DNA from: Streptomyces novaecaesareae
GTDB taxonomy: Bacteria > Actinomycetota > Actinomycetes > Streptomycetales > Streptomycetaceae
DNA: 64,000 bases
Reading direction: 5' to 3'
Assembly: GCF_000716875.1 (NCBI RefSeq)
Contig: NZ_JNWQ01000023.1
Coordinates: 21,036 to 85,035, forward strand
Each line of letters begins with the position of its first letter. Position 1 is the stretch's first letter. A program made the position numbers and the translations under genes. The notes below the pieces were generated by a model that was given only the letters and a program-made list of their open reading frames with translations, was not told the origin of the DNA and ran no database searches. Shown piece after piece: positions 1-8,520 of this stretch.

Positions 1-677
1 AAGGCGGCGACCGCCAGGCCCGGGCGGGCGAGCGGCAGCACCAGCCGCCAGAAGGTGCCGAACGGGCTGAGCCCGTCGACCCGGCCGGCCTCGTCGATCT
101 CCACCGGGATGGTGTCGAAGTAGCCCTTCAGCAGCCAGGCGCAGTACGGCACGGTGGTGGTCGAGTAGACCAGGATCAGGCCGGTGTAGCTGTCCAGCAG
201 GCCGAGTTCGGAGAGCATCGTGTACATCGGCACGATCAGCACCGCGATCGGGAACATCTGGGTGACCAGCAGCGACCACATCAGCGGCTTGTGCCCGGGG
301 AACTTCATCCGGGACACGGCGTAGCCGGTGGTGGCGGCGACCAGGACGCCGAAGACGGTGGTCACGCCGGAGACCAGCAGGGCGTTGCCGAACCAGGTGA
401 AGAAGTCGGTGTCGGACAGCACGTGCTGGTAGTTCGACAGCGTGAGCTTGTCGAGGATCTGGCCGGGGTGGAGGTAGTCGGACTTGTCCGGGCCGAGCGA
501 GACGAAGAGGATCCACCCGACCGGGAACAGGGCGATCAGGCTGGCCACGATCAGGGTGCCGTGGGACAGCGTCCGGGCCAGCGGGCTGCTCTCGCCGCGT
601 CGACGGACCTTGGCCGGCCGGCCGGCGGTCGGGGCCGCGCTCGCCGCGGGGGCCGGGCGTTCGGTGGTGGTGCTCAT
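1..677 (-). CDS. malG: MalG-like sugar ABC transporter permease (3' end outside window)
   Basis: Inner-membrane permease of a carbohydrate ABC importer (CUT1 type), which pairs with a MalF-type subunit. Read on the minus strand from ATG at 677, it has a basic Ala/Pro/Arg-rich N-tail, a first membrane helix near residues 40-60, and the family loop containing EIDEAGRVDG followed by LPLARPGLAV at the window edge. The C-terminus lies beyond position 1, so length cannot be judged. It is third in a malE-malF-malG order, 40 nt after malF. The naming as maltose-type rests on gene order and the operator upstream of malE; another oligosaccharide is possible. Confidence 0.85.
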   Translation of the reverse strand, partial: MSTTTERPAPAASAAPTAGRPAKVRRRGESSPLARTLSHGTLIVASLIALFPVGWILFVSLGPDKSDYLHPGQILDKLTLSNYQHVLSDTDFFTWFGNALLVSGVTTVFGVLVAATTGYAVSRMKFPGHKPLMWSLLVTQMFPIAVLIVPMYTMLSELGLLDSYTGLILVYSTTTVPYCAWLLKGYFDTIPVEIDEAGRVDGLSPFGTFWRLVLPLARPGLAVAA

Positions 678-717
678 CGGGGTTACCTGCCTTCGTGGGT
701 CAACTGGGTCCGGGGCC

Positions 718-1719
718 TCAGCCGTTGGCCTGCTCGTTGCGGGCGAGCCAACGCCGGTAGAAGGCGGTGAAGACGATCAGGATGGACAGCAGGATCACGC
801 CGTAGGCGGCGGACTGCGCGTAGTCCCGGGGGATCTGGCCGAAGCCGAGGCGGTAGGCCCAGGTGACCAGGAGCTGGGCGTCGGGCGCGCCGGTGCCGAA
901 CAGCAGGTAGATGACGTTGAACTGGTTGAACGTCCAGATCACGCCGAGCAGCACGACGGTGGAGGAGACGGTGCGTAGCCCGGGCATGGTGACGTACCGG
1001 AAGCGCTGCCAGGGGGTGGCGCCGTCCATCTCGGCGGCCTCGTACAGCTCGGCCGGGATCGACTGCAGGCCACCGAGCAGCGAGATCATCATGAACGGCA
1101 CGCCGGCCCAGGTGTTCACCAGGATCGCGGCCACCTTCTGCGCCCACGGGTCGGTCAGCCAGCCGGGCTCGGGCAGGTGCAGGGCGGAGAGGATGCCGTT
1201 GACGACGCCGCCGTCGGCGAGCATCAGGCGCCAGGAGAAGACGGTGACGAAGGTGGGTACGGCCCACGGCAGGATGAGCAGCATCCGGTAGACGGCGCGC
1301 CCGCGCAGCTTCTTGTTGAGCAGCAGGGCGAGGCCGAGGCCGAGGGTGTAGTGCAGGAAGACGCAGACGGCCGTCCAGGCGATGGTCCAGACGAAGTGCG
1401 ACCAGAAGCGGTCGTACGAGCCGGGGCCCCAGAGGATGTCGGCGTAGTTGTGGAAGCCGACGAACCGGTAGCTGGCCGGGATCTCGTTGACGCCGATCGT
1501 GCGGGCGACGTTGAGGCTGTTGGCGTCGGTGAGGGTGAGCCAGATGCCCTCGACGAGCGGGTAGATCACCAGCGCGCCGAGCACCAGCACGACCGGGGCG
1601 ATCATCGCGTAGGCGTACCAGTGCTTGGCGTAGGAGCGCTTGACGCGTTCCAGCAGGCCCGGACGCTGCTCGCGCTCCCGGCTGCCCTTGCCGGTGGCGC
1701 CCTGCACGGCGACTGACAT
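718..1719 (-). CDS. malF: MalF-like sugar ABC transporter permease
   Basis: Membrane permease of the same sugar importer, 333 aa with about six hydrophobic helices. The cytoplasmic loop that docks on the ATPase is visible as YEAAEMDGATPWQRF around residue 230. I place the start at ATG 1719 because AGAAGG lies 8 nt upstream; an in-frame GTG at 1728 is the longer alternative but overlaps that site. It lies 81 nt after malE and 40 nt before malG on the same strand. No ATP-binding subunit is encoded nearby, as expected if a shared MsiK-type ATPase elsewhere energises it; that is family knowledge, not seen here. Confidence 0.85.
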   Translation of the reverse strand: MSVAVQGATGKGSREREQRPGLLERVKRSYAKHWYAYAMIAPVVLVLGALVIYPLVEGIWLTLTDANSLNVARTIGVNEIPASYRFVGFHNYADILWGPGSYDRFWSHFVWTIAWTAVCVFLHYTLGLGLALLLNKKLRGRAVYRMLLILPWAVPTFVTVFSWRLMLADGGVVNGILSALHLPEPGWLTDPWAQKVAAILVNTWAGVPFMMISLLGGLQSIPAELYEAAEMDGATPWQRFRYVTMPGLRTVSSTVVLLGVIWTFNQFNVIYLLFGTGAPDAQLLVTWAYRLGFGQIPRDYAQSAAYGVILLSILIVFTAFYRRWLARNEQANG

Positions 1720-1800
1720 CGTTTGCACCTTCTCGGGGGTTCTCGGAGGCCGACGGAGCCGACGGCCCGGCCTGCCGGGGGGGCAGGCCGGGCCCGGGGA

Positions 1801-3078
1801 CTACTTGGCGAAGCCCGGCAGGAGCTTGGCGTAGTCGGTGGCGACGGTGTTCAGCGCGTCCTGGGTGGCGGTGCCCTGGGTGGCCTTGCCCAGGTTGGTG
1901 CCGAGCGAGGAGAACAGCGAGCTGTACTCGGGCAGTTCGGGGCGCGGCTTGGCGCTGCTCAGGATGCTCTGGAAGCCGGCGATGCCCGGGTCGGCCTTGA
2001 CGTCGGCGGTGAAGGCGTCGGAGCGGGTGGGCAGGGTGGAGTTCTTCTGCGCGATGAACGCCTGGCTCTCGGCCGAGGTCATGAACGCGGCGAACTTCTC
2101 GGCGGCGGCCTTGTGGGCCTTGTCGGCGCCGGCGTAGACGGAGATGTTGTGGCCACCGGTGGGGGCGCCGGCCTTGCCGCTGGAGCCGCCGGGGACGGCG
2201 GCGATGCCGAGGTTGTTCTTGTCGGCGAAGGCCGAGCCCTTGTAGATGTTGGTGATCTCCCAGGGGCCCTGGATGATCGCCGCGACCTTGCCGCTGTTGA
2301 AGGCGTCCATCATGTGCGCGTAGGCGTCGGTGGTGACGTCAGCCTTGGCGGTGCCGGGCGAGGTGAACATCGTCTTGTAGGTCTCGACGGCCTTGACGGC
2401 CTCCGGCGAGGTGACGGTGATCTTCTTGCCGGCGGCGTCGACGGTGTCGGTGCCCTCGCCGAACAGGAAAGGCATCGCGTAGTACCCGTCGGCGGCCTTC
2501 AGCCAGAAGCCGTCCACGCCGGCCTTGTCCTTGACGGCGGCGGCGTCGGCCTTCAGCTCGTCCCAGGTCTTCGGGGCATCGGTGATGCCGGCCTTGGTGA
2601 ACAGCTCCTTGTTGTAGAGCAGGCCGAGGGTGTCGGTCACCAGCGGGACGCCGTACAGCTTGCCCTCGTACTTGGCCTGCTGGATCAGGCTCGGCTGGAA
2701 GGCGGAGGTGTCGGCGGCGGCCGGGGTGCCGTCCAGCGGCTCCAGGTAGCCGGCCTTGGCGAAGGCGGCGGTCCAGCCGACCTCGGAGCGGAACACGTCC
2801 GGAGCGCCCTTGGCCCCCATGGCGGTCTGCAGCTTGTTCTGCGCCTGGTCGAACGGGACGTTGACGAAGTCGACCTTGATGTTCGGGTTGGCGGCCTCGA
2901 ACTTCTTGACGAGCTCCTGGTAGTTCGGCGCCTCGTTGGTGGCGTTCGACGTGTCCCAGTACGTGAGGGTGACCGGCCCGTCGGCCTTGCCGTCCGAGCT
3001 GGAGCCGCTGCTGCCACAGGCAGCCATCGAGACCGCGAGGGCCACAACGAGGGCAGAGGCCGCGATGCCACGCCGCAT
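1801..3078 (-). CDS. malE: MalE-like extracellular sugar-binding lipoprotein
   Basis: Solute-binding lipoprotein of the CUT1 importer, 425 aa. The N-terminus starts MRRGIAASALVVAL and has lipobox SMAAC, so the mature protein is predicted to be lipid-anchored outside the membrane. The motif TLTYWDTSNATNEAPNY follows near residue 35, and PTGGHNISVYAG lies in the second lobe, both typical of bacterial family 1 binding proteins. The start at 3078 is fixed by AAGGAG 5 nt upstream and by the signal peptide; the reading frame stays open further upstream but has no signal sequence. It heads the malEFG run and has a MalR-like operator 137 nt upstream. The maltose/maltodextrin assignment is an inference. 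Confidence 0.85.
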   Translation of the reverse strand: MRRGIAASALVVALAVSMAACGSSGSSSDGKADGPVTLTYWDTSNATNEAPNYQELVKKFEAANPNIKVDFVNVPFDQAQNKLQTAMGAKGAPDVFRSEVGWTAAFAKAGYLEPLDGTPAAADTSAFQPSLIQQAKYEGKLYGVPLVTDTLGLLYNKELFTKAGITDAPKTWDELKADAAAVKDKAGVDGFWLKAADGYYAMPFLFGEGTDTVDAAGKKITVTSPEAVKAVETYKTMFTSPGTAKADVTTDAYAHMMDAFNSGKVAAIIQGPWEITNIYKGSAFADKNNLGIAAVPGGSSGKAGAPTGGHNISVYAGADKAHKAAAEKFAAFMTSAESQAFIAQKNSTLPTRSDAFTADVKADPGIAGFQSILSSAKPRPELPEYSSLFSSLGTNLGKATQGTATQDALNTVATDYAKLLPGFAK

Positions 3079-3083
3079 GAGAA

Positions 3084-3089
3084 CTCCTT
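3084..3089 (-). promoter_or_regulatory. ribosome binding site of malE
   Basis: AAGGAG on the minus strand, 5 nt before ATG 3078. It decides the start of the binding protein in favour of the signal-peptide methionine over the longer open frame that runs to 3234. Confidence 0.8.
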
Positions 3090-3214
3090 GGGAGGGTGGG
3101 GGTGCCCGAGATGTTCGGAGACAGGCGCATAATGGCTGCCTCGTGCCGACCGCATCGTTGCTGCCGTCGGGCTCGGGAAGGAAGTTAACAGCGGGGAAAG
3201 ATCGACGGAAAGTC

Positions 3215-3239
3215 CTTGCAGCAAGTTTCTGCAAGAAAC
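3215..3239 (-). promoter_or_regulatory. MalR-like operator upstream of malE
   Basis: On the minus strand this holds the perfect 11-bp palindrome CTTGCTGCAAG (3215-3225) directly next to the imperfect palindrome GTTTCTTGCAGAAAC (3225-3239). CTTGCAG-type words are the known recognition element of the LacI-family repressor MalR at streptomycete malE promoters. The site lies 137 nt before the malE start, so it probably overlaps or adjoins the promoter. No LacI-family gene is encoded in this window. Confidence 0.65.
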
Positions 3240-3388
3240 GGGGATCGTTACATCCGCGTGTCCTGGACGTTGCCGCTCGGTAGTTGACGTCCGCACCGAT
3301 TGCCCGGGTACGTCCGATTCACCCCTCCATTGCGAAGCCGAACAGACCACCCGGCGTGGCCGAAAGCCGCCTGCAGCAGACTGGACAC

Positions 3389-3892
3389 ATGCGAATCAGA
3401 GCCGCCACCAGGGACGAACTTCCGCTGCTCACCGAGCTGGAACGGGCCGCCGGCGCACCCTTCGCCGCGATCGGCATGCCGGAGATCGCCGAGGACGAAC
3501 CCTGGGCCCCCGAGGAGCTGGCGCACTACCTGGAACGGGGCGTCGCACTGGTCGCCGAAGCCCCCGACGGAGCGATCGCCGCCTACCTGCTGGCCGAACC
3601 GGTGGACGGCGCGCTGCACATCGAGCAGGTCTCCGTCCACCCCGACCACGCCCGCCACGGCATCGGCCGGGCACTGATCGAGCACCTCGCCGAGACCACC
3701 GACGCCCCCGCGCTCACCCTCACCACCTTCGCCGAGGTCCCCTGGAACGCGCCCTACTACGAGCGCTGCGGCTTCCGCCCGCTGGCCGTCGACGAGCTCA
3801 CCCCCGGCCTGCGCGAGATCCGCCGCAGGGAGGCCGAGCACGGTCTGGACCGCTGGCCCCGGCTCTGCATGCGCCGGGACCTCCGTCCGTGA
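3389..3892 (+). CDS. GNAT family N-acetyltransferase
   Basis: Predicted acetyl-CoA-dependent N-acetyltransferase, 167 aa, cytoplasmic. The start MRIRAATRDELPLLTELE is the usual first strand and helix of the GNAT fold. The acetyl-CoA-binding motif A is visible as VHPDHARHGIGRALIEHL near residues 80-98, followed by NAPYYERCGFRPL, the usual motif B ending. I chose ATG 3389; the frame is open upstream to 3284, but that part has no family similarity and would run toward the malE operator. It is transcribed divergently from malE, in the place where a malR regulator might be expected. The acetyl acceptor cannot be predicted. Confidence 0.8.
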   Translation: MRIRAATRDELPLLTELERAAGAPFAAIGMPEIAEDEPWAPEELAHYLERGVALVAEAPDGAIAAYLLAEPVDGALHIEQVSVHPDHARHGIGRALIEHLAETTDAPALTLTTFAEVPWNAPYYERCGFRPLAVDELTPGLREIRRREAEHGLDRWPRLCMRRDLRP

Positions 3893-3941
3893 CCGGCCGG
3901 CCCATGACCAGCGAGGCCACGACCCACCCGGCTATGCCCCG

Positions 3942-5021
3942 CTAGGCCGTGACCGGCCGGTTCGTCCCCAGCCGCAGCACGGTCGTCGAGCGGAACTCCT
4001 CCCCCGGCCGCAGCACCGTGCTCGGGAACGCCGGGTGGTGCGGGGAGTCCGGGAAGTGCTGGGTCTCCAGCGCGATCCCGGCGAACGGCCCGTACGGAAC
4101 GCCGCGCGCGCCGGTGACCGCGCCCTGGAACTTGTTCGCCGTGTAGACCTGGATGCCCGGCTCGGTGGTCAGCACCTCCAGGGTGCGGCCGCTGACCGGG
4201 TCCTCCAGCAGTGCCGCCCGCGCCGGGCTGCCGTCCGCCGGGCGGGCGCGCAGCACCCAGTTGTGGTCGTAGCCGCCAGGGCCGGCCAGCTGCGGGTGCG
4301 GGTCGTGCACCGACTTGCCGATCGGCGCGGCCACCGTGAAGTCGAACGGCGTGCCGGCCACCGGCTCGGTCCGCCCGTACGGGATCTGCCGCTCGTCGGC
4401 CGGGGTGTACTCGTCGGCGTCCAGGGTGAGCAGGTGGCCGAGGACGTCGCCGCTGCCTTCACCCGCAAGGTTGACGTACGCGTGGTTGGTCAGGTTGACG
4501 ACGGTCGGTTTGGCGGTGACGGCGCGGTAGTCGATCACCAGCTCGCCGGCGGCGTCCAGCGTGTAGGTGACGGTGACGTCCAGCGCGCCGGGGAATCCCT
4601 GGTCCCCGTCCGGGCTGTGCAGCCGCAGCCGCACCCCGCCCTCGACCGGCTCCGCCGCCCACATCCGGTGCGCGAAGCCGTCCGGTCCGCCGTGGATCGT
4701 CATGCCGCTGCCGGTGGAGGCCAGTTGGTGCTCCGCGCCGTCGATGGTGACGGAGGAGCGGTCGATCCGGTTGGCGTACCGGCCCACCACCGTGCCGTAG
4801 TGCCGGGCCGGGCCGAGGATCTGGGCCAACTCGTCGGTCGCCAGCAGCAGTTGCTCGACGCGCCCGGACCGGTCGGGCGCGCTCAAGGTGTGCAGGGTCG
4901 CCCCCAGCGTGAGCACGCTCGCCTCGTACGGGCCGGCCGTGAGCGTCCAGCGCTCGATCGCGGCGCCCGCGCCCGAGGGGTCGAGGGGTTCGTGCCGCAC
5001 GCTGGTGGCCTCGCTCGCCAT
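3942..5021 (-). CDS. galM: aldose 1-epimerase (galactose mutarotase)
   Basis: Interconverts the alpha and beta anomers of aldohexoses in the cytoplasm. The protein is 359 aa, normal for the family. Characteristic stretches are HYGTVVGRYANRID (near residue 75), the histidine loop LTNHAYVNLAGEGSGD (near 180), YDHNWVL, and GIALETQHFPDSPHHP near the C-terminus, which contains the catalytic glutamate. It stands alone between the acetyltransferase (convergent) and the large regulator upstream; the 173-nt gap to that regulator has two copies of a CGCCGCACGCACGG-type repeat. Proximity to malEFG fits a sugar-uptake neighbourhood, but the two are not one operon. Confidence 0.9.
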   Translation of the reverse strand: MASEATSVRHEPLDPSGAGAAIERWTLTAGPYEASVLTLGATLHTLSAPDRSGRVEQLLLATDELAQILGPARHYGTVVGRYANRIDRSSVTIDGAEHQLASTGSGMTIHGGPDGFAHRMWAAEPVEGGVRLRLHSPDGDQGFPGALDVTVTYTLDAAGELVIDYRAVTAKPTVVNLTNHAYVNLAGEGSGDVLGHLLTLDADEYTPADERQIPYGRTEPVAGTPFDFTVAAPIGKSVHDPHPQLAGPGGYDHNWVLRARPADGSPARAALLEDPVSGRTLEVLTTEPGIQVYTANKFQGAVTGARGVPYGPFAGIALETQHFPDSPHHPAFPSTVLRPGEEFRSTTVLRLGTNRPVTA

Positions 5022-5194
5022 GCCTGCTCCTCACTGGCGTCGGCGGCGCGCCGCGACCGCCCGGTTCCTGGTCCGTCGGGGGCTCGCCGCGGCAGCCCCG
5101 TATCCGTCAGCCTAGCGACGGCGCCGCCGTACGGAACGCCGCCGCACGCACGGACGCCGCCGCACAGACACCGCCGCACGCACGGACGCCGCCC

Positions 5195-8100
5195 CTACTC
5201 CTCCTGCTCCTCCTCCGGCCGGGTCGCCTCCCGCTGCGTCGACGGCAGCCCGAGCGCCGAGGCCAGCCCGTCCGGCCCGCTGCCCGCCTTGCGGTAGACG
5301 GCGGCCAGTCGCCGGTTGACCAGGTTGATGTGCACCCCCAGCTCGTCGGCGATCCGCTGCGGCGGCACGCCCTGCACCGCCCGCTTGGCGACCTCCAACT
5401 CCGGCCCGCTGAGGGTCTCCAGCGTGTCCCCGAAGTCGCGCAGCCTGAGCCGGTTGGGCCGCAGGCCGTAGTTGGCCAGCTCGCGCCGCGCCCGGTCGAC
5501 CAGACCCTCCGCCGAGCAGTGCTGGGCCAGCTCGATGCCCTGGTACAGGTGCTCCTGGGCGTCCTCCAGGCGCCCGACCCGGCGCAGCGCGGCGCCGAGG
5601 TCGACCAGCGCGACGGCGTGCTCGTACCCCGCCGGGGACTGCCCGAGGTGCAGCACGGCCTGTTCCAGCAGCTCGACCGCCTGCTGCCCGTCCTCGACCT
5701 GCGCCTGGAGCCGCAGCGCGCTGCCGATCGCCGAGGCGGTGCCGAAGGCGCGTGCGTCCCGGACGGCCTTGTGGGCGTAGTCGCGGGCGCGCTCCAGCTC
5801 GTCGTTGGCGAGCGCGACGGCGAGGTGGCCGGCCCAGGGCGCCCAGACGGTGTTGCGCCAGCCGCGGACCTCCAGCTGGGCGCCGGCCTCGGTGAGCGCG
5901 GCGGCGGCGCCCGCGTACCGCTCCTTGGCGACGAGCAGCTTGCCGTACAGCGAGGCCGCGTCCGGCAGCACCATGGCGGTCGCGTGGTAGGGCGGGTGGA
6001 AGCCGAACTTGTTGGCCAGCTCCCAGGCTTCCTCGACCCGGCCGCGGGCGATCAGGGTGTCCACCAGCACGCCGACCGCGTCCCAGGCCAGCGGCAGGCT
6101 CTTCCCGATCCGCTCGGAGATGCGGTACGCCCGGCGCAGGAAGTCCTCGGCCTCGGCGAGCAGGCCGCGGCGGAACCGGGCCAGGCCCATCAGGAAGTAC
6201 GCGAAGCCCCGGTGGGCACCGCTCCAACCGGCCACCTCGAACTGGATGATGGCGTCCGCCGCCAGCCGTTCGGCCTGCGCGATGCGGTCGTTGTAGATGT
6301 ACGTCAGGCCGAGCATCGAGGGCAGTTCGAAGCCCCAGGTGGTGTCGGTCCAGCCGAGGCCCTTGGGCAGCCGACCGCCGTCGAGGACCTCGTCGGCGAG
6401 CGCGAGCGCCTCGGTGGAGGGCTTGCCGCGCAGGGTGAGGTCCCAGGCGCGCATGGCGAGCACGGCCCGGTCGGCGGCCTCGCGGCCGCTCAGACTCCGG
6501 CACATCTCGCCGAGCCGGGCGGAGCGGCCGGGGCCGTCCTCCTCGGACTTGCGGAAGGCGTGCCACATGAACGAGGCGGCCTGGAGCCGCTGGTGCCCGG
6601 CCGGGTCTGCGGTCTGCTCGGCCTCGTCCTGGCAGACCAGGGCGGCCTTGCCCAGCTCGCCGCTGTGCGCGAGCACCTCGGAGAGCCGGAAGGTGGCGTC
6701 CACGCGCAGTTCGGGGCGCAGCGGCACCTCGTCGGGGTCGAGCGCGAGCTTGAGCTGGTTGACGGTGGCGCCGGGGTCGGTGAGCAGTGCGGAGCAGCCG
6801 AGTTCGTACAGCACCTCGGCCTTGATCTCGTCGGCGGGCGGTTCGTCGAGTGCGCGGCGCAGGCAGCGCTGGGCGGCTTCGGGGGCGCCGATCAGCTGGT
6901 GTTCGATGGCGGCGCGGCGCAGTTTCTTGACGATCCGGTCGTCGCCCTCGCCGGCGTGGGTCTCGACCAGGTGGCGGGAGGCGGCCAGCAGGCCGAGTCC
7001 GGCGTTCTCGATCTCGACGGCGGCGATGCCGTGCATGCCGAGGCGGGTGGCGTCCGGCATGGTGTTGTAGATGGAGCTGCCGATCAGCGGGTGGACGAAC
7101 TCCAGGTTCCCGTTGGGGGCTTGGGTGAGCACGCGCTGCTTTCGCAGCTGCTTGATGGACTCCCGGGCGGCGTCGGTGCTCTGGGTGGAGATCCGGGTGG
7201 CGAGGTCGATCCGGATGTCGGTGCCCAACATGGCGCAGGCCCAGGCGAAGCGCAGGGTGGCGGGGCCGAGCCGGTCCACCCAGCTCTTGAGGGTCATCCC
7301 GGTGGCGTCGACGGCGAGTTCGCGCAGTTGCCGGGAGTTCTCCTCGACCGGTTCGAGCTCCTGGTCGCGGACCTGGTCCAGCAGGGCGACGGCCTCGAAG
7401 GGGTTGCCGTTGACGACGTTCCAGAACTCGTAGCAGAAGGCGTCCTCAGCCTTGTCGCCGAGTTCGGCGCGGATCATGTCGGTGACGGAGCTCAGGTTGA
7501 GCCGGTTGAGCTCGTGCTTGCGGCCCTTGAGCGCGAGGACGTCCTTGCGGAGGCCGTGGGTCTCGGTCGGCCAGTCGCTCTCGTCGTCGCGGAAGGCGAA
7601 GACGAGCAGGACGGGAAGCATGTCGGAGCGGACGGCGAACTTGGCGAGCCAGGACAGGGATTCGGCGTCGGCCCAGTGCAGGTCGTCGACGATCATCACC
7701 ATCGGTGCGCGGCGCGGTGCCAGCTGGGTGAGGACGTAGTCGAGGCCGTCGCGCACGCCCTGCGGGTCGAGGCGGCGGGCGCCGGCCTTGGGCTGCTTGA
7801 GGCCCATGGCCGGTCCGACGACCTCCTCCCAGGTGCCCATGACCTGGCGGAACACGTCCGGCTTCAGGTTGCTGAGCACGGGCTGGAGCAGCTGGCGCAG
7901 GACGTGGTAGGGCTCCTTGAACTGCCGTTCGCCGCCTCGGGCGAACAGCACGGTGGCGCCCTCGCGGACCTTGGCGATCCGTCGTACCTCGTGCAGCAGG
8001 CTGGTCTTGCCGAGGCCGGGGCGGCCGGAGAAGGTGAGCAGGTCACCGATCTCGGTGCCGCCGGCGGCGAATTCGCGGCAGAGCCGCTCGACGGCGGCCT

Positions 8101-8212
8101 CCACCGACCGCAGTTCGGCGTCGCGGTCGCGCAGCCGGATCCGGGGCGCGGTGCCGTCGCCCTCTCGGCCGGAACCGACTCCCGCCCGAAGTTCGTTGTC
8201 CTGCTCGGTCAC
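5195..8212 (-). CDS. large ATP-binding LuxR-type transcriptional regulator
   Basis: Very large regulator of 1005 aa. An AAA/STAND-type ATPase domain comes first, with Walker A GRPGLGKTS near residues 63-71 and Walker B MVMIVDDLHWAD near 171-182. A long helical middle region rich in Leu/Ala/Glu looks like TPR-type repeats. The C-terminus has a LuxR-like helix-turn-helix (SGPELEVAKRAVQGVPPQRI and following, about residues 915-970). I start at GTG 8212, with GGAGG 7 nt upstream; longer in-frame starts up to 8353 encode unconserved basic sequence. It is divergent from a terpene cyclase and may control it. The family resembles MalT/LAL regulators, but the inducer is unknown. Confidence 0.85.
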   Translation of the reverse strand: MTEQDNELRAGVGSGREGDGTAPRIRLRDRDAELRSVEAAVERLCREFAAGGTEIGDLLTFSGRPGLGKTSLLHEVRRIAKVREGATVLFARGGERQFKEPYHVLRQLLQPVLSNLKPDVFRQVMGTWEEVVGPAMGLKQPKAGARRLDPQGVRDGLDYVLTQLAPRRAPMVMIVDDLHWADAESLSWLAKFAVRSDMLPVLLVFAFRDDESDWPTETHGLRKDVLALKGRKHELNRLNLSSVTDMIRAELGDKAEDAFCYEFWNVVNGNPFEAVALLDQVRDQELEPVEENSRQLRELAVDATGMTLKSWVDRLGPATLRFAWACAMLGTDIRIDLATRISTQSTDAARESIKQLRKQRVLTQAPNGNLEFVHPLIGSSIYNTMPDATRLGMHGIAAVEIENAGLGLLAASRHLVETHAGEGDDRIVKKLRRAAIEHQLIGAPEAAQRCLRRALDEPPADEIKAEVLYELGCSALLTDPGATVNQLKLALDPDEVPLRPELRVDATFRLSEVLAHSGELGKAALVCQDEAEQTADPAGHQRLQAASFMWHAFRKSEEDGPGRSARLGEMCRSLSGREAADRAVLAMRAWDLTLRGKPSTEALALADEVLDGGRLPKGLGWTDTTWGFELPSMLGLTYIYNDRIAQAERLAADAIIQFEVAGWSGAHRGFAYFLMGLARFRRGLLAEAEDFLRRAYRISERIGKSLPLAWDAVGVLVDTLIARGRVEEAWELANKFGFHPPYHATAMVLPDAASLYGKLLVAKERYAGAAAALTEAGAQLEVRGWRNTVWAPWAGHLAVALANDELERARDYAHKAVRDARAFGTASAIGSALRLQAQVEDGQQAVELLEQAVLHLGQSPAGYEHAVALVDLGAALRRVGRLEDAQEHLYQGIELAQHCSAEGLVDRARRELANYGLRPNRLRLRDFGDTLETLSGPELEVAKRAVQGVPPQRIADELGVHINLVNRRLAAVYRKAGSGPDGLASALGLPSTQREATRPEEEQEE

Positions 8213-8520
8213 CGTCGCGCCTCCGCCTCGCCCGATTCGCGTCACAGCTTCATCACTGTGTGGGGCCGAGGGTAGCGCTGTGCGGACCCTCCTGTGCGTC
8301 ATTCGTGCAGGCTGGGGCGGACGGTGATGGTTCGGACTGCTTGCCAAGGGCAATTGCCCTATATCCCTAACGTCCGATCAATACATCCGATACCCTACGG
8401 CCCTCAGGCGCAGATGATCTTGCCACACTCGTCCCCGCCATCCCGCCTCGCCGCGTCAACTCCCCCACAACCAGTGCTCGAACCACAAGCGCCCCCACCC
8501 TCCGCTGCACCGGGAGTCCG
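8213..8520. promoter_or_regulatory. divergent promoter region, LuxR-type regulator / terpene cyclase
   Basis: This 308-nt gap has no gene. Its centre (about 8335-8400) is clearly richer in A+T than the surrounding genes, with ATATCCCTAA and CAATACATCCGATACC stretches, as expected for promoters. The perfect 14-bp palindrome AGGGCAATTGCCCT lies at 8347-8360 and is annotated separately. Confidence 0.6.
8347..8360. promoter_or_regulatory. candidate operator, perfect 14-bp palindrome
   Basis: AGGGCAATTGCCCT reads the same on both strands. It lies in the A+T-richer centre of the divergent gap, 135 nt from the regulator start and 160 nt from the terpene cyclase start. A dimeric regulator site is the simplest reading; the protein that binds is not known. 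Confidence 0.5.

Noticed and set aside
5330..8275. 981-codon open frame antisense to the LuxR-type regulator
   Set aside because: Gly/Ala/Val/Gln-rich shadow of the GC-biased regulator gene; no domain, and the opposite strand has clear Walker and HTH motifs.
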